DNA from: Planctomycetia bacterium
GTDB lineage: Bacteria; Planctomycetota; Planctomycetia; Gemmatales; Gemmataceae
Reading direction: 5' to 3'
Length of the DNA stretch: 6,306 nt
Assembly (NCBI GenBank): GCA_005773755.1
Contig: SXHE01000183.1
Coordinates: 1 to 6,306, forward strand
The translations under genes and the position numbers were made by a program. This document shows, piece by piece, positions 1-6,172 of the stretch; the stretch's first letter is position 1; every line of letters starts with the position of its first letter. The notes under the pieces are model-generated. The model did not search any database and was not told the DNA's origin. It was given only the letters and a program-made list of their open reading frames with translations.

Positions 1-115
1 CGGGGGGTTAGGTTCTGCGCGCCCGTCCGTATCATGTCCCTCGCCGCGCGTGAACCACCACGATTCCCGCGGCGTCACTGCATCCGCGGGGCCTAGACCA
101 AAGGCTTCGCACATC

Positions 116-152
116 GGTCGGGCCGCGAGAAGCTTCGCTGACAGGCCCGACC
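116..152 (+). promoter_or_regulatory. Strong hairpin in the glyQS 5' leader
   Basis: A perfect 9-bp stem is formed by GGTCGGGCC (116-124) and GGCCCGACC (144-152). Inside it GCGA (125-128) can pair with TCGC (135-138), leaving a 5-nt bulge on the 3' side. The structure ends 5 nt before the purine-rich ribosome binding site of glyQS. No T-tract follows, so it does not look like an intrinsic terminator. GCTTCGC (104-110) could compete for 125-133 with a 2-nt bulge, which would allow an alternative fold. The position suggests a role in translation or mRNA stability of glyQS; this is inference. A second, smaller inverted repeat, CCCGCGG (66-72) with CCGCGGG (84-90), lies upstream. I could not assign a promoter in 1-115. 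Confidence 0.45.
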
Positions 153-157
153 CCAAA

Positions 158-163
158 AGAGGG
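158..163 (+). promoter_or_regulatory. Ribosome binding site of glyQS
   Basis: AGAGGG lies 7 nt before the ATG at 171, a normal Shine-Dalgarno distance. It supports that start together with the family-typical N-terminus, in which a short helix precedes the FxYQSSEIYGG segment. Confidence 0.6.
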
Positions 164-170
164 CATTTCG

Positions 171-1946
171 ATGTCGAACAAGATCGACGATATGGCGAAG
201 TTCGCCAAGTTCTGCAAGGACATGGGGTTCATCTACCAGTCCTCGGAAATCTACGGCGGGATCAACGGGTTCTGGGACTACGGCCCGCTCGGGGTCGAGT
301 TGAAGAAGAACATCAAGGAGGCGTGGTGGCAGGACATGGTCCGCAACCCGCCGCCCGGCCCGGACGGGCAAGAGATCCGCATGGTCGGCCTCGACTGCGC
401 CATCATCATGAACCCGAAGGTCTGGGTCGCCAGCGGGCACGTCGGCGGGTTCTCCGACCCGATGGTAGACTGCCTGAAGTGCCGGAAACGCTTCCGGGCT
501 GACAAATTGAAGGTAATACGAATCACGACCGTCGTAGCTGCAAACAAAGAGCAGGCGAATAACCCCAAACGAACGGTAGTTGCCCGAGCGGTGGAAGCCG
601 ACGACAGAGAGGCAATTCAGAAAGCACTGGATCGTATCACAGTGCAGGATGAGAAAGCGCACAAGTCGCAACTCAAGGCCACGATCGTGACTGCTTTCGG
701 TGCTCAGGGCTTCGAACCCGGTAGCCCACAAGTCATTGAAGCGCTCAAGAACTCAAGCATCAACGTTTCGGGGGAGGCATTCGACTTTACAACCTATCCC
801 CGCGATCAGGAGATCACCTGTCCTGAGCCGAACTGCGGCGGCACGCTCACGGAACCGCGCGCGTTCAACCTGATGAACGAGACCTACACTGGTGCAGTTC
901 AGTCGGAGGAGAACAAAGCCTATCTCCGGCCAGAGACGGCGCAGGGCATCTTCGTCAACTACAAGAACGTGCTTGACTCGACGCGGCTCAAGCTGCCGTT
1001 CGGGATCGCGCAGGTCGGGAAAGCGTTCCGCAACGAGATCAACCCGCGCAACTACACCTTCCGCTCGCGCGAGTTCGAGCAGATGGAGATCGAGTTCTTC
1101 TGCCCCCCCAGCGAGTCGCGCAAGTGGTACGAATACTGGCGCGAGCTGCGCAAGAACTGGTACAGCACGCTGGGCATCAACAGCACGAACCTGATCCCGC
1201 GCGAGCAGGGCCAGGAGGAACTGGCGCACTACTCGGTCGGCACCACCGACATCGAGTACATGTTCCCGTTCTCGGACGAGCCGCAGGAGCTTGAGGGCGT
1301 GGCCCACCGCGGCGACTTCGACCTGAAGGCCCACGCGAAGCACAGCGGCAAAGACCTGGGCTACTTCGACGAGGAGGGGTGGAACGCGCTGTTGCAAGCG
1401 CGGCTGACGCCGTTCAAGGACGACAAGAACCGGCTGCCGGAAGAGGTCAAGCTGCGCGAGGAGCAGAAGAAGCAGTTGGAGAAGGACGAGAAGCCGAAGT
1501 TCTCGTTCGTGCCGCACGTCATCGAGCCGTCGGCCGGGGCGGATCGGTTCACGCTCGCGGTGCTGTGCGAGGCGTACCATCCGGAAGACGTGGTGAAGGA
1601 CGCCAGCGGCAAGGAAGAGAAGCGGTGCGTGATGAAGTTCCACCCGCGGCTCGCGCCGGTCAAGGCCGCGATCTTCCCGCTGGTGAACAAGGGCGGCATG
1701 GACGACGCGGCCCGCGAGCTGTACCGCTCGCTCAAGCCGTACTTCAACGTGGTGTACGACCAGAGCGGCGCGATCGGCCGGCGCTACCGCCGACAGGACG
1801 AGGCCGGCACGCCGTTCTGCATCACCGTGGACGGCGACACGATGAAGGACGGCACCGTCACCATCCGCGACCGCGACACGCTCAAGCAGGAGCGCATCCC
1901 GAAGGGCGAAGTGCGGGCGCGAATCGAGGCGGCGCTGCGCGGGTGA
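171..1946 (+). CDS. glyQS: Glycine--tRNA ligase (single-chain, alpha2 type)
   Basis: Cytoplasmic class II aminoacyl-tRNA synthetase that charges tRNA-Gly with glycine using ATP. Visible landmarks in order: the N-terminal catalytic segment with YQSSEIYGG (22-30) and YGPLGVELK (37-45, motif 1 region); SGHVGGFSDPMVDC (88-101); Cys pairs C101/C104 and C217/C222, a likely zinc site; LTEPRAFNLM (226-235); RPETAQG (253-259); motif 2 with FRNE (286-289) and REFEQMEIEFF (300-310); ELEGVAHRGDFDL (373-385); motif 3 with IEPSAGADR (451-459); and a C-terminal anticodon-binding domain from about 485 to the end. At 591 residues it is longer than the roughly 460-510 residues I know for this type. The excess sits in two insertions, at about 112-213 between the Cys pairs and at about 400-442 before motif 3. 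The first has codon use unlike the rest of the gene. All core motifs are intact, so I expect an active enzyme. The gene runs convergently to the next one. Confidence 0.95.
   Translation: MSNKIDDMAKFAKFCKDMGFIYQSSEIYGGINGFWDYGPLGVELKKNIKEAWWQDMVRNPPPGPDGQEIRMVGLDCAIIMNPKVWVASGHVGGFSDPMVDCLKCRKRFRADKLKVIRITTVVAANKEQANNPKRTVVARAVEADDREAIQKALDRITVQDEKAHKSQLKATIVTAFGAQGFEPGSPQVIEALKNSSINVSGEAFDFTTYPRDQEITCPEPNCGGTLTEPRAFNLMNETYTGAVQSEENKAYLRPETAQGIFVNYKNVLDSTRLKLPFGIAQVGKAFRNEINPRNYTFRSREFEQMEIEFFCPPSESRKWYEYWRELRKNWYSTLGINSTNLIPREQGQEELAHYSVGTTDIEYMFPFSDEPQELEGVAHRGDFDLKAHAKHSGKDLGYFDEEGWNALLQARLTPFKDDKNRLPEEVKLREEQKKQLEKDEKPKFSFVPHVIEPSAGADRFTLAVLCEAYHPEDVVKDASGKEEKRCVMKFHPRLAPVKAAIFPLVNKGGMDDAARELYRSLKPYFNVVYDQSGAIGRRYRRQDEAGTPFCITVDGDTMKDGTVTIRDRDTLKQERIPKGEVRARIEAALRG
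504..809 (+). other. Low-GC insertion within glyQS
   Basis: This in-frame segment encodes residues 112-213 of GlyRS, between the two Cys pairs. By hand count 59 of 102 codons end in G or C (58%), against 38 of 40 in a downstream stretch (1203-1322, 95%). GC over 541-780 is 129/240 (54%), against 40/60 in each of two downstream 60-base lines. It uses gta, ata, cga, aga and aaa codons that the flanks largely avoid. AT-ending codons continue patchily to about 930, so the 3' edge is blurred. The encoded peptide is hydrophilic and probably alpha/beta: a strand-like VIRITTVVAA, a helix-like DREAIQKALDRI, then a variable tail. I do not recognise a domain. It shows no stops and no intein splice motifs. 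Confidence 0.7.
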
Positions 1947-1955
1947 GTTCGCCGC

Positions 1956-1977
1956 GAGCCGCAGGCGAGCGCGGCTC
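1956..1977. terminator. GC-rich hairpin between convergent genes
   Basis: GAGCCGC (1956-1962) and GCGGCTC (1971-1977) form a perfect 7-bp stem with an 8-nt loop. A shifted pairing, GCCGCG (1951-1956) with CGCGGC (1970-1975), competes. It sits in the 29-bp gap between glyQS and the convergent cytochrome-like gene and overlaps the first two bases of the latter's stop codon as read on the plus strand. There is no T-tract on either side, so it is not a textbook intrinsic terminator. It may still stop or protect both transcripts, or may be a copy of a dispersed GC-rich repeat. Confidence 0.4.
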
Positions 1978-4426
1978 AGTGCTGCAACAGGAACTCGCGG
2001 GTGTTCACCACGGCGAACACGAGGTCGCGGATCGCGTCGGGGCGGTTCGCGGCCTTCGTCAGGTGGGCGCTCACCTTCTTGCGCGCGGCGTCGTTCGGCA
2101 GCCGCGCGAACGCCGCGAGCCACAATCGTTCCATCAGTTCGGCGTCGGTCAGCTTCGCGAGCATGTCCGCGGAGCCGTTCACGCGGCCCGCCACCAGCGG
2201 GCCGTTCAGCAGTTGCAGCGCCTGATCGACGGTCGGCTCGTCGGCGCGCTCGCACGCGCACGGCCCCTCGCGCTTCGGCTGGCCGAAGGCCATCAGGAAC
2301 GGCGACTGCTCCGGCGTGAGCCGCTGCGTCGCGTAGTTGGCGCGGTCCTTGAGCCGCTTCAGCGCGGCCTGCTTTGCCTTGTCGGTGGGCGTCGCGGCCA
2401 GTTCCTTTTCGGCCTTCGCGATCTCTGCGGCGAGTTCCGCGGGCGGGGCAAGGCTGCCGGTCGCGAAGCCGATGGCGTCCTGAAGCTGCTCCGCCGACAG
2501 CCGGCGGATCGGGTAGCGCGAGAAGAGCGCCTCGTCGGCCTCGTTGAACGTGTTCGTCGCCGTCCCGCGCTGGTAGGTCCGGCTGTTGCAGATCAGACGC
2601 AGGACGTGCTTGCGGTCGAAGCCGCTTTTCTCGAACTCGGCCGCGAGCGCGTCGAGCAGTTCGGGGATCGCCGGCGGGTTGGACGAGCGGAAGTCGTCCA
2701 CCGGGTGAACGATCCCGCGGCCGAACAGCCCGTACCACATGCGGTTCACCTCGACGCGCGCGAAGAACGGGTTGCCCGGTTTCGTGAGCCACCGCGCGAA
2801 GCCCTTGCGCCGGTCGGCCTTCGCGTCGGTCACGGGTTCGCCATAGGGCGCGAGCACCTTGCCGCTACTCGGGTGCGTCGTCTCGCCGCTGTTGGCGATT
2901 GTCACCATCGCGGACTTGCCCGCGCGCTTGACGCGCGTGAACACCGCTGCGATGCGGTAGTAGTCCTCCTGCGTCCAGTTCTCGAACGGGTGGTTGTGGC
3001 ACTTCGCGCAGTTCACGCGCGACCCCATGAACAGTTGCGCGGTCGTCTCGGCCAAGTCTTCGAGGTTGGGGATGGCGAGGAAGTAGTTCGCGGCCGGCAC
3101 CTTCGCCCCGTCGCCGCTCGCGGTCAGCAGTTCCGTGACCGCTTTGTCATAAGGCACGTTCATGCGGTAGCCGTCGATGAGCCAGTTCGCGAGCAGGTCG
3201 GCCCGGCCCTCGGGGAGCGTCTTGGCGTTCACGCGCATCAGGTCCGCGGTGCGGAGCGCCCAGTAGCGTGCGAACTCCTCGCTCGCCAGCAACTCGTCGA
3301 TCAGCTTGGCGCGCTTGTCGGCCGCGGGGTCGGCGAGGAACGCCTTCGCCTTCTCCCACGGCGGCAACAGGCCGGTCAGATCGAGATACACGCGGCGGAT
3401 GAAGGTCGCGTCGTCGCAGGTGTCCGCCGGCAGCACGGCCAATTGCCGCTGCTTCGCGTGGACATGCGTGTCGATGAAGTTCGCGCCCGCCGGGTTGTTC
3501 CAGACGAAGCCCTTTACCTCTTCGGTCGCGGTGAAGTGGACCGATTCGAGGTGCGCGAGGTAACGAACGCTGACCGCGCCCTGCCCGCGCTTGTGGCCGC
3601 TGACGAGACCCGCGTCGGACACCGACAGTACCTCTTTGTGCGAGACTTCGTAAGTGGCGAGCCCGGTCACGTCGCGCGCGGTGCCGTCCGCGTACGTGGC
3701 GATCACGCTCAGTTGCTGTTCCCAGTGGGGCGCGCGCAGCACGCGGTTCGGGCCGGGGTACACGACCAGCTTCACGCACGCCGCATCTTTGTCTTCGGTT
3801 TTCGCGCCGTTGGCGATCCAGTCCAGGAGCAGCCGGTAGCCGGGGTCGGCCTTGTTCAGCCGCTTCCCGCCGACGTGGGCGACGCGCATCATCGGCTTCT
3901 TCAGCATCAGGCTGTCGGCGGGCGTGAACGCATCGACGCGCCGGTTCAGCCCCCCGCGCACGATGCTCTCGGCGTCGATCAGCGGGTCGTATCCGAATAG
4001 CGACAGGTGGAACCCGCCCTTCCCTTCGGGCGCGCCGTGGCACGAACCGGCGTTGCAGCCGTGCTTCGTCAGCACCGCGAGCGCCTCGGTTCGGAACCGC
4101 ACCGGGTCCGCGCCGGCCTGCCCGCTCACTTCGACCGGCACCTTCACCGTGTGCCCGCCGGCGCTGACGGTGATCTCGCCCTTCCCGTCCTTCTTGGGAT
4201 GCGCCACCCCGCCGCGCACCTCGACAGCCGTGGGCGCGGTGAAGGTCGCGTCGCGCGTCAGGTCGCGGGTCTCGCCATTCGCGAAGTGCCCCGTGACGAC
4301 GAACTGCGCCGTCGCGCGCTTCGAGCCGAGCGCGACCTTCGCCGGGTAGACCTCAATGCGCGCGGGCGCGTCCGTGGCGACCGCGAGCGAGGGCAGCGCG
4401 AAAAGGGCGAGCAGTGCAAAGCGCAT
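1976..4426 (-). CDS. Exported PSCyt/DUF1549/DUF1553 cytochrome-like protein
   Basis: Large exported protein of a planctomycete-typical family; no reaction is established. In order, numbered from the chosen start: Sec signal peptide MRFALLALFALPSLAVA (1-17); an Ig-like beta domain (about 22-101); a PSCyt1-like region (about 112-210) with a CX4CH motif CNAGSCHG (124-131); a second Ig/Big_2-like domain (about 219-305); DUF1549 (from about 317) with a canonical haem-c motif CAKCHNHPF (473-481) followed by WTQEDYY; and DUF1553 (about 539-800) with NRMWYGLFGRGIVHPVDDF. A charged helical stretch (about 661-702) interrupts DUF1553, followed by a CAC motif (C723, C725). I take the ATG at 4426 (816 residues), not the GTG at 4435: AAGGTG at 4438-4433 lies 6 nt before the ATG, and the signal peptide then begins properly with MR. 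It lies downstream of the DUF1501 gene and is probably co-expressed with it. An electron-transfer or oxidative role outside the cytoplasm is inferred from the haem motifs only. Confidence 0.9.
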   Translation of the reverse strand: MRFALLALFALPSLAVATDAPARIEVYPAKVALGSKRATAQFVVTGHFANGETRDLTRDATFTAPTAVEVRGGVAHPKKDGKGEITVSAGGHTVKVPVEVSGQAGADPVRFRTEALAVLTKHGCNAGSCHGAPEGKGGFHLSLFGYDPLIDAESIVRGGLNRRVDAFTPADSLMLKKPMMRVAHVGGKRLNKADPGYRLLLDWIANGAKTEDKDAACVKLVVYPGPNRVLRAPHWEQQLSVIATYADGTARDVTGLATYEVSHKEVLSVSDAGLVSGHKRGQGAVSVRYLAHLESVHFTATEEVKGFVWNNPAGANFIDTHVHAKQRQLAVLPADTCDDATFIRRVYLDLTGLLPPWEKAKAFLADPAADKRAKLIDELLASEEFARYWALRTADLMRVNAKTLPEGRADLLANWLIDGYRMNVPYDKAVTELLTASGDGAKVPAANYFLAIPNLEDLAETTAQLFMGSRVNCAKCHNHPFENWTQEDYYRIAAVFTRVKRAGKSAMVTIANSGETTHPSSGKVLAPYGEPVTDAKADRRKGFARWLTKPGNPFFARVEVNRMWYGLFGRGIVHPVDDFRSSNPPAIPELLDALAAEFEKSGFDRKHVLRLICNSRTYQRGTATNTFNEADEALFSRYPIRRLSAEQLQDAIGFATGSLAPPAELAAEIAKAEKELAATPTDKAKQAALKRLKDRANYATQRLTPEQSPFLMAFGQPKREGPCACERADEPTVDQALQLLNGPLVAGRVNGSADMLAKLTDAELMERLWLAAFARLPNDAARKKVSAHLTKAANRPDAIRDLVFAVVNTREFLLQH

Positions 4427-4432
4427 GAGGAA

Positions 4433-4438
4433 CACCTT
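4433..4438 (-). promoter_or_regulatory. Ribosome binding site deciding the start of the cytochrome-like gene
   Basis: On the minus strand AAGGTG is followed by 6 nt and then the ATG at 4426-4424. The in-frame GTG at 4435-4433 is part of this same motif and has no Shine-Dalgarno of its own at a usable distance. The ATG is therefore preferred, shortening the protein by three residues. Confidence 0.55.
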
Positions 4439-4449
4439 AAATACCAGTA

Positions 4450-4551
4450 GCGAGCGGCGCGGCGTAAGCCCGCCGGTGGCTACGCGACTTCATTCGCGCG
4501 TGCGTAGTTTCAGTTGGGCAGCCACCGGCGGGCTTACGCCGCGCCGCTCGC
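4450..4551. repeat. Perfect 32-bp inverted repeat with 38-bp spacer
   Basis: The left arm, 4450-4481, is exactly the reverse complement of the right arm, 4520-4551, over 32 of 32 bases. Pairing stops at once on both sides. The arms contain GCGTAAGCCCGCCGG (4462-4476) and its complement. Inside the 38-bp spacer a smaller pairing is possible: CTACGC (4480-4485) with GCGTAG (4502-4507). The element fills most of the gap between the DUF1501 stop and the cytochrome-like start, so the shared transcript would carry a very stable hairpin about 10 nt after one stop and about 23 nt before the next start. I see no target-site duplication. The arm resembles GC-rich dispersed palindromes I recall from planctomycete intergenic regions; that likeness is memory, not a search. 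Confidence 0.9.
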
Positions 4552-4560
4552 CAAGAACGG

Positions 4561-5940
4561 TCACATCAGTTCGCTGATCGCGTGGCCGTCCTTGCCGGGA
4601 TAGATCGGCCGGCCGGCGGGCGTGTGCAGCGGCTTCGTCGTGTCGATGCCGAGCTTCTCGTAGATCGTGACCGCGTAGTCCTCGAACGTGCACGCCTTCG
4701 GGCTGGTGATGTACCCGCCTTCCTTGTCGGTCTCGCCCACCACCTGACCGCCGGGCACGCCGGCCCCGGCGAACGCGACGCTGAACGAGTGCGTCCAGTG
4801 GTCGCGGCCCTTGCGGTCGTTGATCCGCGGGGTGCGGCCGAACTCGGTCACGAAGCACACCAGCGTCTCTTCCAGCAGCCCGCGCTGGTGCATGTCGTTC
4901 AAGAGCGCCGCGAACGCCCGATCCGTGCTGCCCATCATCGGCCAGGTGTGAATGCCCCAGCGCCCCGCGCCCGCGCCGCCGCCCTTGATCCGCGTGTCCT
5001 TGTCCGAGTAGATGTGGTCGTGGTGGTCCCAGTTCATGTTGCCGCCGCCGGGGAACTGCGCGGCCGCCGGTTCGCGGCAGTCGATGGTGACGAACCGCAC
5101 GCCCGACTCGATCAGCTTGCGGCCCAGCAGGTAGCACTGCCCGCGATGGCCCAGGCCGTACTCCTCGCGCATCTTCAACGGTTCGGCGCGCAGGTCGAAG
5201 GCGCGGCGGGTTGCCGGGTTGGTGAGCATGTCTTCGGCGCGGTCGCGGGCGCTGGCGATGGTCTTCGCGTCCTTCGCGCTGTCCGCGCCCGGGATGCCCA
5301 CGTCGAGGTTGCTGAGCAGGTCGGTGCGGTCCTTGAACCGCTCTGGGGCGATGCCCGCGAGCGCGAGATTCGGCACGGTCCACGTCGGCTCGTGCGGCTT
5401 GCCGCCGGTCTTGAAGACGCGGTGCTGTGGCGGGAGGAACCCGATCTTCGTGTTGTACTCCTGCTCGCTCGTGCCCGGCACCATGATGTACGGCGGCAGG
5501 TGCTTGGCCGCGCTGCCGACGCGGTGCGACACGACCGAGCCGATGTCGGGCATCGTCTCCGCGCCGTCCGGCGACTCACCGCTGAACACGTACTGCGAGC
5601 CTTTGGGGTGGCTGTTGCCGATCCCCGGCTTCGGCTGCGTCATGCACCGCACGACGGTGAGCTTGTCGGCGTGCTTCGCGGTGCGCGTCAGCAGATTGGT
5701 GAACCGCATCCCGCGCGCGGCGGTGTCGATGGTGTCGAACGGGGTGCGGTGCTCGGCGGGCGCGTCCGGCTTGGGGTCGAAGGTGTCCATGTGCGACACG
5801 CCCCCCTGCTCGAACAGCACCAGCACCGACTTCGCGCGGGCGCGCTTGCCGGCCGCGAGCGCCGTCTGCCATTGCGGGAGCGACAGCAGCCCGCACGCGC
5901 TGAACGCGAGGAAGCTGCGACGAGACTGAGGGAAAGCCAT
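4561..5940 (-). CDS. DUF1501 protein with Tat signal
   Basis: A 459-residue protein of the DUF1501 family, which belongs to the alkaline phosphatase/sulfatase-like fold group; its substrate is unknown. The N-terminus carries a twin-arginine signal, SRRSFLAF (6-13), with a hydrophobic stretch and ALAA (27-30) before a likely cleavage site, so it should be exported folded. Family landmarks: VLFEQGGVSHMDTFDPKPDAP (41-61), typical of the start of the domain with possible metal-binding Asp; HPKGSQYVFSG (111-121); NWDHHDHIY (303-311); EFGRTP (366-371); GRDHW (378-382), probably contributing His/Asp ligands; and GVPGGQVVGETD (394-405). The start at 5940 places the Tat motif at residue 6. An in-frame ATG at 6093 would add 51 residues lacking family character and bury the Tat signal. 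The Shine-Dalgarno is weak (GAG about 8 nt upstream). It is the first gene of the pair with the downstream PSCyt/DUF1549 gene. Confidence 0.92.
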   Translation of the reverse strand: MAFPQSRRSFLAFSACGLLSLPQWQTALAAGKRARAKSVLVLFEQGGVSHMDTFDPKPDAPAEHRTPFDTIDTAARGMRFTNLLTRTAKHADKLTVVRCMTQPKPGIGNSHPKGSQYVFSGESPDGAETMPDIGSVVSHRVGSAAKHLPPYIMVPGTSEQEYNTKIGFLPPQHRVFKTGGKPHEPTWTVPNLALAGIAPERFKDRTDLLSNLDVGIPGADSAKDAKTIASARDRAEDMLTNPATRRAFDLRAEPLKMREEYGLGHRGQCYLLGRKLIESGVRFVTIDCREPAAAQFPGGGNMNWDHHDHIYSDKDTRIKGGGAGAGRWGIHTWPMMGSTDRAFAALLNDMHQRGLLEETLVCFVTEFGRTPRINDRKGRDHWTHSFSVAFAGAGVPGGQVVGETDKEGGYITSPKACTFEDYAVTIYEKLGIDTTKPLHTPAGRPIYPGKDGHAISELM

Positions 5941-6095
5941 ATTGCGCTCGGTGGGTGCGGGCCTGTCGGCTGGCGCGGGCGGGAGGGTAAGAGTATTGTG
6001 CCAGCGCGCGGCCCGACACGGAACCGGAAAACTGGCGCGGCGCTTGCGCGTCTCAGCGGCCAAGAAATCGTCGGTGCGTGGGAAGTACTCCAAAA

Positions 6096-6115
6096 CCTTG
6101 CCCTATACAACAAGG
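6096..6115. terminator. Weak hairpin with flanking A/T tracts
   Basis: CCTTG (6096-6100) and CAAGG (6111-6115) can pair around a 10-nt loop. TTTTT (6118-6122) follows on the plus strand, and AAAA (6092-6095), read as TTTT, follows on the minus strand. It could end the minus-strand gene that stops at 6173. A 5-bp stem is marginal. The rest of the non-coding stretch 5941-6172 shows no promoter I would defend, though it is visibly more AT-rich around 6090-6175 than the genes. Confidence 0.25.
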
Positions 6116-6172
6116 CATTTTTGGGCACCTCGGGTCGGAACACAACACAAGACCGATTATTACCCCTAGGTG

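Noticed and set aside
1..170. T-box riboswitch controlling glyQS
   Set aside because: No T-box consensus (TGGNACCGCG-like) or terminator with a T-run occurs before the start codon.
504..809. Intein or frameshifted mobile insertion in glyQS
   Set aside because: The segment is only about 100 residues, stays in frame without stops, and lacks intein splice-junction residues such as a terminal His-Asn followed by Cys, Ser or Thr.
753..2792. 679-residue open frame on the minus strand across glyQS and the convergent gap
   Set aside because: It crosses two well-supported genes in another frame and has the low-complexity Arg/Leu/Ala composition of GC-rich shadows.
1379..4000. 873-residue open frame on the plus strand running opposite the cytochrome-like gene
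   Set aside because: It overlaps the 3' third of glyQS and most of the minus-strand gene, is dominated by Arg, Ala, Gly and Val, and has no recognisable domain. The minus-strand frame has a signal peptide, haem motifs and known domains. It is a shadow of high GC at third positions.
4450..4551. Miniature transposable element (MITE)
   Set aside because: The terminal inverted repeats are suggestive, but no target-site duplication is visible next to 4450 or 4551 and no related transposase is in the window. It is kept as an inverted repeat only.
5993..6003. Sigma-54-like promoter upstream of the DUF1501 gene on the minus strand
   Set aside because: TGGCAC matches the -24 element, but the -12 element lacks the required GC at the correct distance. 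A chance match in GC-rich DNA is likely.
5941..6093. 51-residue N-terminal extension of the DUF1501 protein from an upstream in-frame ATG
   Set aside because: It would put the twin-arginine signal at residue 57, has no family character, and the ATG at 5940 gives a proper Tat signal peptide.
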